Shown here: piece after piece, positions 44,280 to 54,239 of the stretch
Layout of the letters: every line of letters starts with the position of its first letter
Position numbering within the stretch: the first letter of the stretch is position 1
From: Bacillota bacterium
GTDB taxonomy: Bacteria; Bacillota; Clostridia; Lachnospirales; Lachnospiraceae
NCBI GenBank assembly: GCA_023386815.1
Contig: JAEWIZ010000005.1
Span: 1-64,000, forward strand
DNA length: 64,000 bases
Reading direction: 5' to 3'
The notes under the pieces: generated by a model
Seen by the model: the letters and a program-made list of their open reading frames with translations, nothing else
Database searches by the model: none
Told to the model about the DNA's origin: nothing
Position numbers and translations under genes: made by a program

Positions 44280-44308
44280 TTGACTTGTTAATAGATGTGT
44301 AATATAAT
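44280..44308 (+). promoter_or_regulatory. Promoter of the peptidoglycan-binding protein gene
   Basis: TTGACT (44280-44285), 17 bp, then perfect TATAAT (44303-44308), 66 bp before the start codon. Confidence 0.7.
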
Positions 44309-44373
44309 CATACCATAATACACCATACAAATGATAAAAAATCTGGAATTACATATAACTAGGAGTACAGAAA

Positions 44374-45264
44374 ATGAAAAAGAAGTTAGGTATGAAAATT
44401 ACAGCAGTTTGTATGGCATTTTTTATGGCAACAGCACCAATTAGTGCATCTGCAGCATCTATATTAAAAATAGGTTCTAGCGGTAAGGAGGTAAAAACAG
44501 TTCAGTCTTCCTTAAAAGAGCTAGGCTACTATAAATATGGGAAGATTACAGGCTATTATGGAGATATTACAAAGTCAGCTGTAAAGCGTTTTCAAAAGGA
44601 AAATGGTGCAGTAGCGGACGGAATTGTAGGAAAAAAGACCTTATCCTTGCTCAATAATGCAGTAAAAGAAAAAGCAGATGATAAAACCGTGGAGAAACAG
44701 GCTATAGAAGCAATCAGTGCGGAAAAAACATCAACCTCAACGATAAAATTAGAATCGACTGATATCTCTGCTGAAAAGGCGGGAGATTTTGATTGGTTTA
44801 AGGAAGTTAAATTTATATGGAATCGCGGAGAAGTGGCTATTGTAACAGATGTGGATACCGGGAAATCTTTTGAAGTTAAGAGAACCTATGGTACAAACCA
44901 CGCGGATGTGGAGCCGCTCACCAAAGCGGATACTAATATTATTAAAGATATCTGGGGAGGTTTTTCCTGGGAGAGAAGAGCAGTTGTAGTTCAAGTGGGT
45001 GGCTATACCATCGCTGGTTCCATGACAGCAATGCCTCACGCAGGTGTTGACTCAGTGGCCGCCAATAAATATGTAAGAAATCGTAGTGCAGGCTATGGAA
45101 GAGGAGTTAATTTAGATGCGGTCAAAGGAAATGGTTGCAGTGGTGTTATGGACTTACATTTTAAAAATAGTAGAACACACACCACCAACCGAAAACAAAG
45201 CTCTCAGCAAAACATGGTGAAGAAAGCTGCAAATTACATAGAGAAACTAAGTTCAGAATTGTAA
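44374..45264 (+). CDS. Secreted protein with peptidoglycan-binding domain
   Basis: The 296-residue protein has a signal peptide (ending near residue 28, ISASAAS), a PG_binding_1 domain (30-95, LKIGSSGKEVKTVQSSLKELGYY ... VAVAD-like GIVGKKTLSLL), a charged linker and a C-terminal domain (145-290) with WNRGEVAIVTDVDTGKSFEVKRTYG, HADVEPLT and GCSGVMDLHFKNSRTH. The latter is a domain that I have seen described only as uncharacterised. Its His, Asp and Cys residues hint at a metal-binding or hydrolytic site. It is likely an envelope or spore-cortex protein. Confidence 0.8.
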   Translation: MKKKLGMKITAVCMAFFMATAPISASAASILKIGSSGKEVKTVQSSLKELGYYKYGKITGYYGDITKSAVKRFQKENGAVADGIVGKKTLSLLNNAVKEKADDKTVEKQAIEAISAEKTSTSTIKLESTDISAEKAGDFDWFKEVKFIWNRGEVAIVTDVDTGKSFEVKRTYGTNHADVEPLTKADTNIIKDIWGGFSWERRAVVVQVGGYTIAGSMTAMPHAGVDSVAANKYVRNRSAGYGRGVNLDAVKGNGCSGVMDLHFKNSRTHTTNRKQSSQQNMVKKAANYIEKLSSEL

Positions 45265-45372
45265 TATACAATTACAAGGTTTTAAAGTCATTCTTAAATT
45301 TTAGAAGTGTTAAAAAATACTATATGCAGTGGCAGAAAATTATGATTTCTAGGGAGAAGGGATATTATTAAA

Positions 45373-46104
45373 TTACTTTTTCTTAGCTCTTACAAGCAGC
45401 ATCATTGGACGACGCATTTCGTTGTTCATCTCTGGGTTTTTAAGGGATTCTTCATCAGGCTGAACTTCCTGTACGGCTTCAATTTCAAAACCAATTGTAA
45501 TCAAACCATTGATGATCTGTGTGAAAGTATGATGTTGCTTTACAACGTGTTGATCTAAGAAATTAGTATTTCTTTCTCCGGGATAATAGTAATTATCCAC
45601 TGGCCAATATAATGGATTTCCATGCTTATCGTATATCCAATCCTGATTAATTCCTGCTGTAAAAACAGGATGCTCGATATTAAAAACAAAGATACCATTC
45701 TTTTTGAGCGTCTGATAAACTTTACGATAAACATCATTTAGATTTTCAATATAATGTAATGCCAAATTTGAAAGCACTACATCATATTTGGACTGTGGAT
45801 ATTCATAATCTACAATACTACATACACGGTATTCTATTTTTGAATCCTTATTTCTTTTTAATGCTTCCTCAATCATTTTTATGCTTAAATCAATGCCAAG
45901 TACGGTTTCAGCATTTTGATCGGAAGCATATTTACAATGCCATCCATAACCACATCCTAAGTCAAGTACACTCTTTCCATGCAAATTAGGAATAAGAGCT
46001 TCAAGTACACTCCATTCTCCTGCAGCTTTTAAACCACCTTTACTTCGGGACATGTTAGCATAAGCTTCAAAGAACATTTCATCATCATAAATGTTTTTTT
46101 TCAT
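45373..46104 (-). CDS. Class I SAM-dependent methyltransferase
   Basis: The 243-residue protein has SAM motif I VLDLGCGYGWHCKYA (near residue 45), the motif II acidic position in VLGIDLSIKMI, and LSNLALHYIENL for motif IV. The overall order matches UbiE/COQ5-like small-molecule methyltransferases. The C-terminal part contains VFNIEHPVFTAG, typical of clostridial homologues with unknown substrate. The start follows AGGAGGAATTATA. Confidence 0.9.
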   Translation of the reverse strand: MKKNIYDDEMFFEAYANMSRSKGGLKAAGEWSVLEALIPNLHGKSVLDLGCGYGWHCKYASDQNAETVLGIDLSIKMIEEALKRNKDSKIEYRVCSIVDYEYPQSKYDVVLSNLALHYIENLNDVYRKVYQTLKKNGIFVFNIEHPVFTAGINQDWIYDKHGNPLYWPVDNYYYPGERNTNFLDQHVVKQHHTFTQIINGLITIGFEIEAVQEVQPDEESLKNPEMNNEMRRPMMLLVRAKKK

Positions 46105-46250
46105 TATAATTCCTCCTCGTACCTGGTATATAGATTCAAATTAATCTCTTGTTTAAATAATATCTCTAAATTTATTTTTCGTCAATTCTAGACCCCGTTA
46201 AGCATGGTATAATTTGATATCTTAATAGCACAATCTTGGAAAAGGACATT

Positions 46251-46282
46251 AAGGAAGGGAAATCTTAAGATTTCCCTTCCTT
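46251..46282. terminator. Perfect palindromic terminator
   Basis: AAGGAAGGGAAATCTT and its exact reverse complement form a 32-bp palindrome (46251-46282) just after the end of the minus-strand YyaL-like gene. Confidence 0.75.
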
Positions 46283-46303
46283 AATTTGGTCTATTTATTG
46301 AAA

Positions 46304-48394
46304 TCAATTCAGTTCATTGACGGGTGCATAACAATGATGGTTTTCACAGACATAATAAGTTGTCTTATCGTTTATAGTTCTATAATCCTGTGTAAAATCA
46401 GCAATACCAGTCAGTGCATCCATATTTTGATCTGTTTTTAGTAACACAACCGTATTTGGTTCAAAATGCTGTGATAGATAATTGGATAGTTCTATATGGT
46501 TTTCTAAGTCGGAAGCAGCACGGTCATTCGCTCGAGCGGAAGCATTTCTGCTGGCTACACATACAATTTCCTTGGAAGGATAGAGCTGCTGCATAAATGC
46601 AATTAGGGAGAAACTGTGACCTGCTGGATAATCCTTAACTTGACCCGCCAGGAAGCGAAGCTGTTTGTTGGCAAAATCCACAAAATCCTGGTTGGCAGTT
46701 ATATTTGCGAGACGTTGAAGAACATAGCCGGCTACAGAATTACCGGAAGGAATGGCTCCATCATAAACTTCCTTCGGACGGTAGAGTAATTGTTCAGAAT
46801 CATTCGCATTTAAGAAAAATCCACCATATTTATTATCCCAGAAAAGCTGTATCATGTGATATGCAGTTGTACTTGCCTTCTTTAAATAATCCACTTCGAA
46901 GGTCGCCTCATAAAGCGAGATGCAAGCCATACAATAAAAGGCGTAATCATCCAGATGACCTTGAAAAGCGGCATCTTCATCGCGATATCGAACAAGGAGT
47001 CTACCATCTTCAGTCATTAACTTTGAATTAATAAAGTCCATTGCGTGCTTGGCAGTATCTATATACTCTGTGGTTTGAAAAACCTTGGCAGCTGTGGCAT
47101 AGGCTGTTATCATGAGAGCGTTCCAGGAGGTCAGTATTTTGTCATCCGTGTGCAGCTTATAACGGTCTCGGCGATAATCATATAGGGCATTACACAATCT
47201 AACAATTCTCTCATTATCGGTATTAAAATCCTTGCTTTTAATTAAGTTAGGAATAGATACGCCGCCTTCAAAGTTACCCTCTTTAGAAATATCAAAATAC
47301 TCACAGAAGAAAGAACCATCGGAGTTACCGAGAACCTTCATAATCTCGTCCGTAGTAAAGGTGTAGTATTTTCCCTCCTCGCCTTCGCTGTCCGCATCCT
47401 GAGCGGAGTAAAAGCCGCCATTAGCATCCGTCATTTCTCTACGGATATATTCAAAAATCTGCTCTGCCACAACGAAGTAGAGTCTTTGCTTTGTATACTG
47501 ATAGGCTTCAGTATAAATCAAGGCTAATAGTGCATTATCGTAAAGCATTTTCTCAAAGTGGGGGACAAGCCATTTGGCATCAGTGGAATATCTGGAGAAA
47601 CCATAACCGATATGGTCATAGATTCCGCCTCGGAACATGTGTTTTAAAGTGTTCTCTACCATGAAGAGGGATTTTTCATCGTTCTCCAACTTTGCATGTC
47701 TTAAGAGGAACATAAGATTATGGGGTGATGGGAATTTTGGTTCATTACCAAAGCCGCCATAATCATGATCAAAACTTTGATTAAATTGTGTAACTGCAAG
47801 ATTCACCAAGTCTTTTGTAACATCCGCACTGTCAGAAGAGGCTTCAAATTCACGCTTCATGATATCAGCCAGCTGAGCTCCGGTGCGAAGCATATCACTA
47901 GGATCATTTTTCCATTGTAGCTCTACCTGGGTTAAGAGATCACAGAGACCAATCATTCCATACTGAGCCTCTTTGGGTATATAGGTTGCAGCATAAAAGG
48001 GCTTCTTATCAGGAGTCATTAAGATAGTAAGCGGCCATCCACCGGAGCCGGTGGTCACCTGACAGATTGTCATATAGACAGTATCTATATCTGGGCGCTC
48101 CTCCTTGTCTACCTTGATGCTGACAAAGCTCTCATTTAAAAGAGCAGCGACTTCATCGTCCTCGAAGCTTTCATGTGCCATAACATGGCACCAATGGCAG
48201 GTGGAATAGCCAATGCTTAAAAATACTGGTTTATTTTCTTCTTTCGCTTTTTGAAAAGCTTCCTCGCCCCAGGGATACCATTTCACTGGGTTGTAGGCAT
48301 GTTGTAATAGATAAGGGGATTTTTCATCAATTAATTTATTTGGGATCCTCGTAGTTCCCTTTCCTTTATTTGTTACATGTTCTGTTGTATTCAT
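46304..48394 (-). CDS. YyaL-family protein with thioredoxin-like domain
   Basis: The 696-residue protein matches the YyaL/SPATA20 (DUF255) family. The N-terminal thioredoxin-like domain has STCHWCHVMAHESFEDDEVA with a CxxC (about residue 68), and the C-terminal (alpha/alpha)6-like barrel has EKMLYDNALL and YDGAIPSGNSVAG. The family is widespread but has no established reaction; roles in redox handling or sugar epimerisation have been suggested by fold. Full length. The start follows AAGGAGTGTCAAT. Confidence 0.9.
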   Translation of the reverse strand: MNTTEHVTNKGKGTTRIPNKLIDEKSPYLLQHAYNPVKWYPWGEEAFQKAKEENKPVFLSIGYSTCHWCHVMAHESFEDDEVAALLNESFVSIKVDKEERPDIDTVYMTICQVTTGSGGWPLTILMTPDKKPFYAATYIPKEAQYGMIGLCDLLTQVELQWKNDPSDMLRTGAQLADIMKREFEASSDSADVTKDLVNLAVTQFNQSFDHDYGGFGNEPKFPSPHNLMFLLRHAKLENDEKSLFMVENTLKHMFRGGIYDHIGYGFSRYSTDAKWLVPHFEKMLYDNALLALIYTEAYQYTKQRLYFVVAEQIFEYIRREMTDANGGFYSAQDADSEGEEGKYYTFTTDEIMKVLGNSDGSFFCEYFDISKEGNFEGGVSIPNLIKSKDFNTDNERIVRLCNALYDYRRDRYKLHTDDKILTSWNALMITAYATAAKVFQTTEYIDTAKHAMDFINSKLMTEDGRLLVRYRDEDAAFQGHLDDYAFYCMACISLYEATFEVDYLKKASTTAYHMIQLFWDNKYGGFFLNANDSEQLLYRPKEVYDGAIPSGNSVAGYVLQRLANITANQDFVDFANKQLRFLAGQVKDYPAGHSFSLIAFMQQLYPSKEIVCVASRNASARANDRAASDLENHIELSNYLSQHFEPNTVVLLKTDQNMDALTGIADFTQDYRTINDKTTYYVCENHHCYAPVNELN

Positions 48395-48691
48395 ATTGAC
48401 ACTCCTTATGGTTTGATTTAAATCAGAAAAACATATTTAATTATTATTATGTCAAGATGGAGTTGAGATTATTAGATCGGATAATTTATTAATGAAAAAG
48501 ATTGTGATGTAATAATTGTATGCCAAATATAACTTTCTAAATATTTAAAATACAACAATGCATTCCGGCTGCTGTTCTATGCACTTTGACACTGCAACGT
48601 AATATAGTAAAATGAGACGAAAAATATAATTATTGTGAAATTGCATATATGATTATTGATATATATTAATAAAATCTAACAAAAAATATAT

Positions 48692-48720
48692 TTGACTGAT
48701 AATTATCCTTACAATAATAA
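48692..48720 (+). promoter_or_regulatory. Candidate promoter upstream of carD
   Basis: TTGACT (48692-48697), 17 bp, then TAATAA (48715-48720). The 48395-48857 gap is AT-rich and holds no other gene that I can support. Confidence 0.4.
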
Positions 48721-48765
48721 GAAGTTTATGTTAAAATTAATATGTTAACTATGTACTTTGTAACC

Positions 48766-48775
48766 AAAGCGCTTT
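48766..48775. promoter_or_regulatory. Cre-like palindrome upstream of carD
   Basis: AAAGCGCTTT is a palindrome with the AAGCGCTT core of CcpA sites, 46 bp downstream of the candidate carD -10. Its flanks (ACC/TTT) match the cre consensus poorly. Confidence 0.25.
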
Positions 48776-48857
48776 TTTTGAAATGGAAGTATCCTGACAT
48801 GATATGTTTGGTTCATAAGTCATCGGCATTGTTTTTTTATTGCAAGGAGGTTTGCAA

Positions 48858-49370
48858 ATGTTTCAGGTCAATGACTATATTATTTATGGAGAAAGTGGAG
48901 TGTGTCTCATTGCTGATATAACAACGCCCCCCATTAGTGGTGTTGACAAAAGCAAAAATTATTATATACTTCACCCCTATTACTCCTCTGGTAAGACAAT
49001 CTATACACCGGTTGATAATGACAAGGTTTCTATGAGAAAAATTTTGACAAAGCAGGAAGCTTGGGATTTAATTAACAAAATTCCTTATATTGAGACAATC
49101 TGGATTGAAAATGAGAAATCCAGAGAAGATGTGTATAAAAAAGCTATGCGTACCTATGTCTGTGAAGCCTGGGTCAGAATAATAAAAACACTGTATCTGC
49201 GGAAAGAGGAGCGAAAAGCCGACGGTAAGGTAGTGACAGCCACAGATGAAAGATATTTTAAGGCAGCAGAGAACTATCTGTACGGAGAACTCTCCTTATC
49301 TTTAGGAATTCCGCTAGAAGAAGTAAAAAGTTTTGTAGAGCAGAATACAAGGATGGCCAAGATAAAATAA
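48858..49370 (+). CDS. CarD-family transcriptional regulator
   Basis: The 170-residue protein begins with the CarD/TRCF RNA-polymerase-interacting domain (MFQVNDYIIYGESGVCLIADI ... YYILHPYYSSGKTIYTPVDN) and has a helical C-terminal domain (75-165) typical of CarD proteins that stabilise open promoter complexes by binding RNAP beta. The start at 48858 follows AAGGAGGTTTGCAA. Possibly involved in the control of rRNA and stress genes, as in other bacteria. Confidence 0.9.
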   Translation: MFQVNDYIIYGESGVCLIADITTPPISGVDKSKNYYILHPYYSSGKTIYTPVDNDKVSMRKILTKQEAWDLINKIPYIETIWIENEKSREDVYKKAMRTYVCEAWVRIIKTLYLRKEERKADGKVVTATDERYFKAAENYLYGELSLSLGIPLEEVKSFVEQNTRMAKIK

Positions 49371-49585
49371 ATATCGTAAAGTAAACCGTATTCAAATATT
49401 AAATATAATAAAGTAATCAAATCTATAATGAAAAGTGCAATTATATTATTTTAAACAGCATCCTCCTCAAAGGTAAGAATAGAAGATGTTTACGTAACTT
49501 TAAAGCATTGTTGCAGCTGGGCATTTTCTCTATACTGAAACTGGTTAATACAATAATTAGTTTCATAACTGAGGAGGATATTTTT

Positions 49586-52500
49586 ATGCATCAGTCAAAG
49601 AAGTTATCAGATTGGCAGAACCCCAAGCTTATTCATAGAGGACGCCAAAAAGCTCATACAACCTTTTTTCCTTTTCCGGATCAAAAATCAGCGAGGAACT
49701 TCAATCGGGGAGCATCCTCCTATTATCGTCAGTTGAACGGTATGTGGGAATTCTTATGGGTACCAATGGTTTCCCTAGCTCCAATTGGTTTCGAACACCC
49801 AAATTATAGTACAGAGCACTGGAGTCAAATTCCAGTACCCTCCAACTGGGAGATGCAGGGTTACGGAAGGCCAAATTATACCAATGTAAAATATCCGTTT
49901 CCTTACGATCCTCCCTATGTACCGGATGAAAATCCGGTAGGCTGTTATCGAAAGGCCTTTCAATTACCTGAGGGTTGGAAGGGAAAAAGGATTGCCATCA
50001 CCTTTGATGGAGTGGATTCCTTCTACTATCTATATATCAATGGGAAAGAGGTAGGCTGCTCTAAAGTACCCCATCTGCCGGCTGAATTCGATATTACGGA
50101 TTATGTGTTGGAAGGTCAGAATTTGATTGCAGTTAAAGTATATGAATGGAGTGACGGTTCTTATCTGGAGGATCAGGATCAGTGGAGGCTTCACGGTATT
50201 TTCCGGGATGTATATTTGACTGCCGATGAAGCGTTTCGTGTAAGGGATCTATGGGTAGATACTGATTTTGATGAGGCTATGGAAGATGTTAGATTAACGG
50301 TACATACAGAGCTGAAGAACCAAAGGCAGGAAGATGTTGAAAAAGCGATGCTAAACCTATCTCTATATGACGAAGCTGGGAATATAATTATCAGCTCTGA
50401 GTTAGAAGTTGATTGTAAAAAGGGAGAGGAAGCTGTAGACGAGAGAATCATAGATATTGCCAAGCCCCAGAAATGGAATCCGGAGGAGCCTTATCTGTAT
50501 ACCCTGATTGCAACTCTATATGACAGTAACAAAAGAGAGCTTTCCAGCTATCCCTTCCGAATTGGATTTCGTAAGGTGGAAATAAAAGGGGTGGAGTTTT
50601 ACGTTAATGGTGCGTCAATTAAATTAAAGGGTGTGAATAGACACGATACCCACTATCTCTATGGACATGTAGCACCCATGGAGGATATGCTCTGCGATAT
50701 CAAACTGATGAAACAACACAATATCAATTGTGTTCGAACCAGTCATTATCCCAATGATCCACGTTTTCTTGATTTGTGCGATCGTTACGGCTTATTTGTT
50801 GTAGATGAAACGGATTTGGAAAGTCATGGAGATGACATAACGAATTTTTCGCTGTCTTCTCATCCAGACTGGTTGGAGGCTTATCTAGATCGTGTGGAGC
50901 GGATGGTACGTCGTGACCGGAACCATCCATCCATTATCATGTGGTCCATGGGTAATGAATCCGGATATGGCAGCAATCACAAAAAGATGATAGAGCTGAC
51001 CAGGGAGCTTGATCCAAGCCGGCCAATCCATTATTGTGAGGCAGAGCTTGCTCCAGAGGTAGATGTCTATAGCGCTATGTATACAGCAGTCAAGCTGACT
51101 ACGGAGGAACGTGGTAAGCTGGAGAACATCCCCCAAAGTGTGCTTGCAACGATGAGTGAAGAACGTCAAAAGGGCATTCGTACCTTGCAGCTAACCCTAG
51201 ACGTACGGGCTAAGAACAGTGACAAACCGTTCTTTATGTGTGAATATGCCCATGCTATGGGGAATGGACCGGGCAACCTGGCAGAATATTGGGATATGAT
51301 TTATAATAATGCTGCTCTAATCGGGGGCTGTGTTTGGGAGTGGGTAGATCATGGGATTCTTACAAAAGATAAAGGGGGAGAAAGCTACTATGCATATGGC
51401 GGGGATTTTAACGATTTTCCCAATGATGGGGTATTCTGTATTGATGGCTTAAACTATCCTAATCGTAAGCCCCATACCGGTCTACTGGAATATAAAAAGG
51501 TAATACAGCCAGTGAAAATAACCTCCTTTGATAAGGAGGCAGGCAAGATCAAAATTAAGAATATGAATTATTATAAAGATCTGTCGTGGCTGGAGGGACG
51601 ATACTCTGTCACGAAGAATGGCACAGTAATTCAATCCGGAGTGATGAATACTCTTAGCATAGCCCCAGGGGAAGAAGCAGAGTTTACGCTAGAGCTGCCA
51701 ACTCTTAAATCCAACGGAGATTATCAATTAAACTTATCCTTTTTACAAAGGCAGGATACCCTATGGGCAGCAGCCGGTTATGAAGTGGCAAGTGAGCAGC
51801 TCACATTATCCAACCTCCAAAGGGAACTAATTAAGGCGAGATATCCGAAGATAAGGCTGATAGAGAAGGAAAATCAACTTGAGGTACTAGGAGAAGAGTT
51901 TAAGGTGATATTTGATACTGCAAAGGGTATGATTAAAGAATACTGGTATCAGGATATGAAACTGATGGAACAGGGGCCTGAGACAAATCTGTGGAGAGCA
52001 ATGACGGATAATGATAATGGCTTCTATGGAAATTCAAAGCGATGGATTGATGCCGGCCTGAATCGATTACAGCACCGCTGTGCTAGTTGTAGCTGGCAGT
52101 TGGTTGACGAAAAACTTGAGATTAAGGTAGGGACCGTTGATGCGCCCTATTCCTTGCAACCTGCTTGTCGCTCTTATTATACCTATACCGTATATGGAGA
52201 TGGATCTGTAGGTGTTCAGGTTGAATTTGAACCAGCGAAGGAATTAGGACATATTCCAAGACTTGGAACCAGTTTAAGATTAAATGGGGACTTGAATCAG
52301 GTAAGCTGGTATGGCAGAGGACCTCAGGAGAGTTATCCAGATAAGAAATCAGCAGCCTATATCGGATTCTATAAAGCTTCTGTTGCAGACCTCCATGAGC
52401 CTTATGTGCGGCCTCAGGAAAATGGAGCACATGAAGATACAGCCTTTGCCGCAGTGACCAATGGACTTGGGTTAGGATTAGTGTTTATAGGAAAACCGAG

Positions 52501-52756
52501 TTTTTCCTTCACCGTCCATGACTATAGTGATACAGCACTAGACATGGCAAAGCATGATCATGAAATTAAACGGGAGGGCTCCACCTGGATTAATATTGAT
52601 TATAAACAGGGCGGCTTAGGCAGCAATTCCTGTGGACCGGAAGCTTTAGAGGAGTATCGTTTGATGCCGGAACCGGCTAAGCATGAATATTTAATCCGTC
52701 CCTATGTAAATGGGGTTCATGATCTCTTCCAGCTAGCGATAGAAATTCCAGAATAA
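49586..52756 (+). CDS. lacZ: Beta-galactosidase, GH2 (LacZ type)
   Basis: The 1056-residue enzyme has all five LacZ domains: sugar-binding domain (with PVPSNWEMQG and NPVGCYRKAF), two immunoglobulin-like domains around the TIM barrel with HDTHYLYGH, WSMGNESGYGSNH (acid/base Glu) and FFMCEYAHAMGNGPGN (nucleophile Glu), and a C-terminal Bgal_small_N domain. It hydrolyses lactose or other beta-galactosides; there is no signal peptide, so it is cytoplasmic. The start at 49586 follows GAGGAGGATATTTTT. No transporter gene is adjacent. An AraC regulator lies convergently downstream. Confidence 0.96.
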   Translation: MHQSKKLSDWQNPKLIHRGRQKAHTTFFPFPDQKSARNFNRGASSYYRQLNGMWEFLWVPMVSLAPIGFEHPNYSTEHWSQIPVPSNWEMQGYGRPNYTNVKYPFPYDPPYVPDENPVGCYRKAFQLPEGWKGKRIAITFDGVDSFYYLYINGKEVGCSKVPHLPAEFDITDYVLEGQNLIAVKVYEWSDGSYLEDQDQWRLHGIFRDVYLTADEAFRVRDLWVDTDFDEAMEDVRLTVHTELKNQRQEDVEKAMLNLSLYDEAGNIIISSELEVDCKKGEEAVDERIIDIAKPQKWNPEEPYLYTLIATLYDSNKRELSSYPFRIGFRKVEIKGVEFYVNGASIKLKGVNRHDTHYLYGHVAPMEDMLCDIKLMKQHNINCVRTSHYPNDPRFLDLCDRYGLFVVDETDLESHGDDITNFSLSSHPDWLEAYLDRVERMVRRDRNHPSIIMWSMGNESGYGSNHKKMIELTRELDPSRPIHYCEAELAPEVDVYSAMYTAVKLTTEERGKLENIPQSVLATMSEERQKGIRTLQLTLDVRAKNSDKPFFMCEYAHAMGNGPGNLAEYWDMIYNNAALIGGCVWEWVDHGILTKDKGGESYYAYGGDFNDFPNDGVFCIDGLNYPNRKPHTGLLEYKKVIQPVKITSFDKEAGKIKIKNMNYYKDLSWLEGRYSVTKNGTVIQSGVMNTLSIAPGEEAEFTLELPTLKSNGDYQLNLSFLQRQDTLWAAAGYEVASEQLTLSNLQRELIKARYPKIRLIEKENQLEVLGEEFKVIFDTAKGMIKEYWYQDMKLMEQGPETNLWRAMTDNDNGFYGNSKRWIDAGLNRLQHRCASCSWQLVDEKLEIKVGTVDAPYSLQPACRSYYTYTVYGDGSVGVQVEFEPAKELGHIPRLGTSLRLNGDLNQVSWYGRGPQESYPDKKSAAYIGFYKASVADLHEPYVRPQENGAHEDTAFAAVTNGLGLGLVFIGKPSFSFTVHDYSDTALDMAKHDHEIKREGSTWINIDYKQGGLGSNSCGPEALEEYRLMPEPAKHEYLIRPYVNGVHDLFQLAIEIPE

Positions 52757-52822
52757 GATTAACAAACAGATGACTTAAGCAATTTTACTTAAGTTTGGTA
52801 ATAGGCTAGGTAATAGATTTGG

Positions 52823-52858
52823 AAAAAGGGATCTGATAAACTATCTGGATCCCTTTTT
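52823..52858. terminator. Bidirectional terminator
   Basis: AAAAAGGGATC (52823-52833) pairs with GATCCCTTTTT (52848-52858), ending lacZ and overlapping the last bases of the AraC gene. Confidence 0.85.
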
Positions 52859-53978
52859 ATCCGTTAGAGGCAGGGGTACCTGCCTGGGTTCTTTTCCGAT
52901 ATTCCTGTGGGGTACAACCCAAGTTTTCACGGAACACTTTAAAAAACTGATTCGGATTCTGATAACCAATCTCTTCCGAAATAACTTTTACAGGTAATTG
53001 CGATTTTTCAAGTAAGATGCTTGCTTTATTGAGACGCTCGGTCTGTAGGATATCGCTAAAATTCTGATTTGTTTTCTGTTTAATCATTCGACCTAAATAG
53101 TTAGGATTAAAATGAAACTGTTTTGCAACTTCGGATAAACTGGCTGTTTTTAGATTGTTCTTCACAAACTCCAGAATGGTTCTAACTGTTTTATCAATAA
53201 CCTCCTTAGGGTAGTCTGTACCGAAATTATTCCGATATACCCGGAGCAACTCTGTGAAAAGTGCGGCAAAGTAGCTTTTAATTACCACAGGACTATAGGA
53301 ATCCTTCTTATAGTTTTCACATAAAATCAGTTCCATAATTTTTGACACCTTCTCATTTTTGAAGGAAGGAAATAATAGGTATTCACTGCGTTCCTTTTCT
53401 TCGAAAAGGGAGTGAATCAGGAATTCAGTAATAACATCATTTGTGGATAGGAGTTTTAAAAAGGTAGTGTCAAAAAAATCCTGTGGCATTATAAAATTGA
53501 TAATGATATCATTTAGTCCGGGTGGAGCGATTTCATGAAGGACATTACTGTTAAGGATACAGATCTCTCCTTTTTTCATAATTAGTTCATCCCGGGAAGC
53601 TCCGATATATTGTTTGAACTCACCATCATAGACGTATACCAACTCAATAAAGGTATGCCTATGGGCAGGGGAGGATATGAAACGTGTTTGCTGATTCATA
53701 GAAAGATCAGTATCGATATTTGTTGACAAGTAATGGTTTGTATTGCTTTGTATTTCGAAGACGGTTCTGGCAAATTTGATGTGATCAGGATTTTTTTCGT
53801 ATCGAAAATATGCTTCTTTAAACTCTTGATAGGTGTTTTTATTATACTTGCTGTGATATTTATTTTGTGAAATTAGTTGTACATTTTTTAAGTATTCTTC
53901 GGCAGGTGTGAGCTTACGTAAACATGCATCTAAATCGCTCATTTGAAAATTGAAAGTTTGCTTTCTATATGGATCCAT
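52857..53978 (-). CDS. AraC-family transcriptional regulator
   Basis: The 373-residue protein has an extended N-terminal region (1-105), a cupin sugar-binding domain (about 108-175: SPAHRHTFIELVYVYDGEF, GEICILNSNVLHEIAPPG) and a C-terminal pair of helix-turn-helix motifs (about 270-368) with ISEEIGYQNPNQFFKVFRENLGCTPQEYRKR. It likely senses a sugar. Position next to lacZ suggests that gene as a possible target, but the two are convergent, so the link is weak. Confidence 0.9.
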   Translation of the reverse strand: MDPYRKQTFNFQMSDLDACLRKLTPAEEYLKNVQLISQNKYHSKYNKNTYQEFKEAYFRYEKNPDHIKFARTVFEIQSNTNHYLSTNIDTDLSMNQQTRFISSPAHRHTFIELVYVYDGEFKQYIGASRDELIMKKGEICILNSNVLHEIAPPGLNDIIINFIMPQDFFDTTFLKLLSTNDVITEFLIHSLFEEKERSEYLLFPSFKNEKVSKIMELILCENYKKDSYSPVVIKSYFAALFTELLRVYRNNFGTDYPKEVIDKTVRTILEFVKNNLKTASLSEVAKQFHFNPNYLGRMIKQKTNQNFSDILQTERLNKASILLEKSQLPVKVISEEIGYQNPNQFFKVFRENLGCTPQEYRKRTQAGTPASNG

Positions 53979-54058
53979 GTCATCACGACCTTTCTTTTTA
54001 ATTCACGGTTTATTTGAATTATAATAAGAATTATAAAAGGAAAGACCTGTTAAATCAA

Positions 54059-54072
54059 TTACCAGTTTAACA
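54059..54072 (+). promoter_or_regulatory. Candidate AgrA operator, copy 1
   Basis: TTACCAGTTTAACA lies 170 bp upstream of agrA. A near copy, TTACCAGTTATAACA, lies upstream of agrD (56398). The shared ACCAGTT resembles one half of LytTR-domain binding sites (ACAGTTAAG type). Confidence 0.35.
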
Positions 54073-54239
54073 GAATTTAACGAAATCATAGGGCATATCA
54101 ATAGGACATTCTTATCATTTCTCACAAACTTTATTAAATTTATAAAAAAGACTATTAATATAGCAAAACATGTTATATTATGACTTTATATAGTGCTAAA
54201 ATCATAGGTAAAACATACTTGGAGGTGTCCGAATATTAC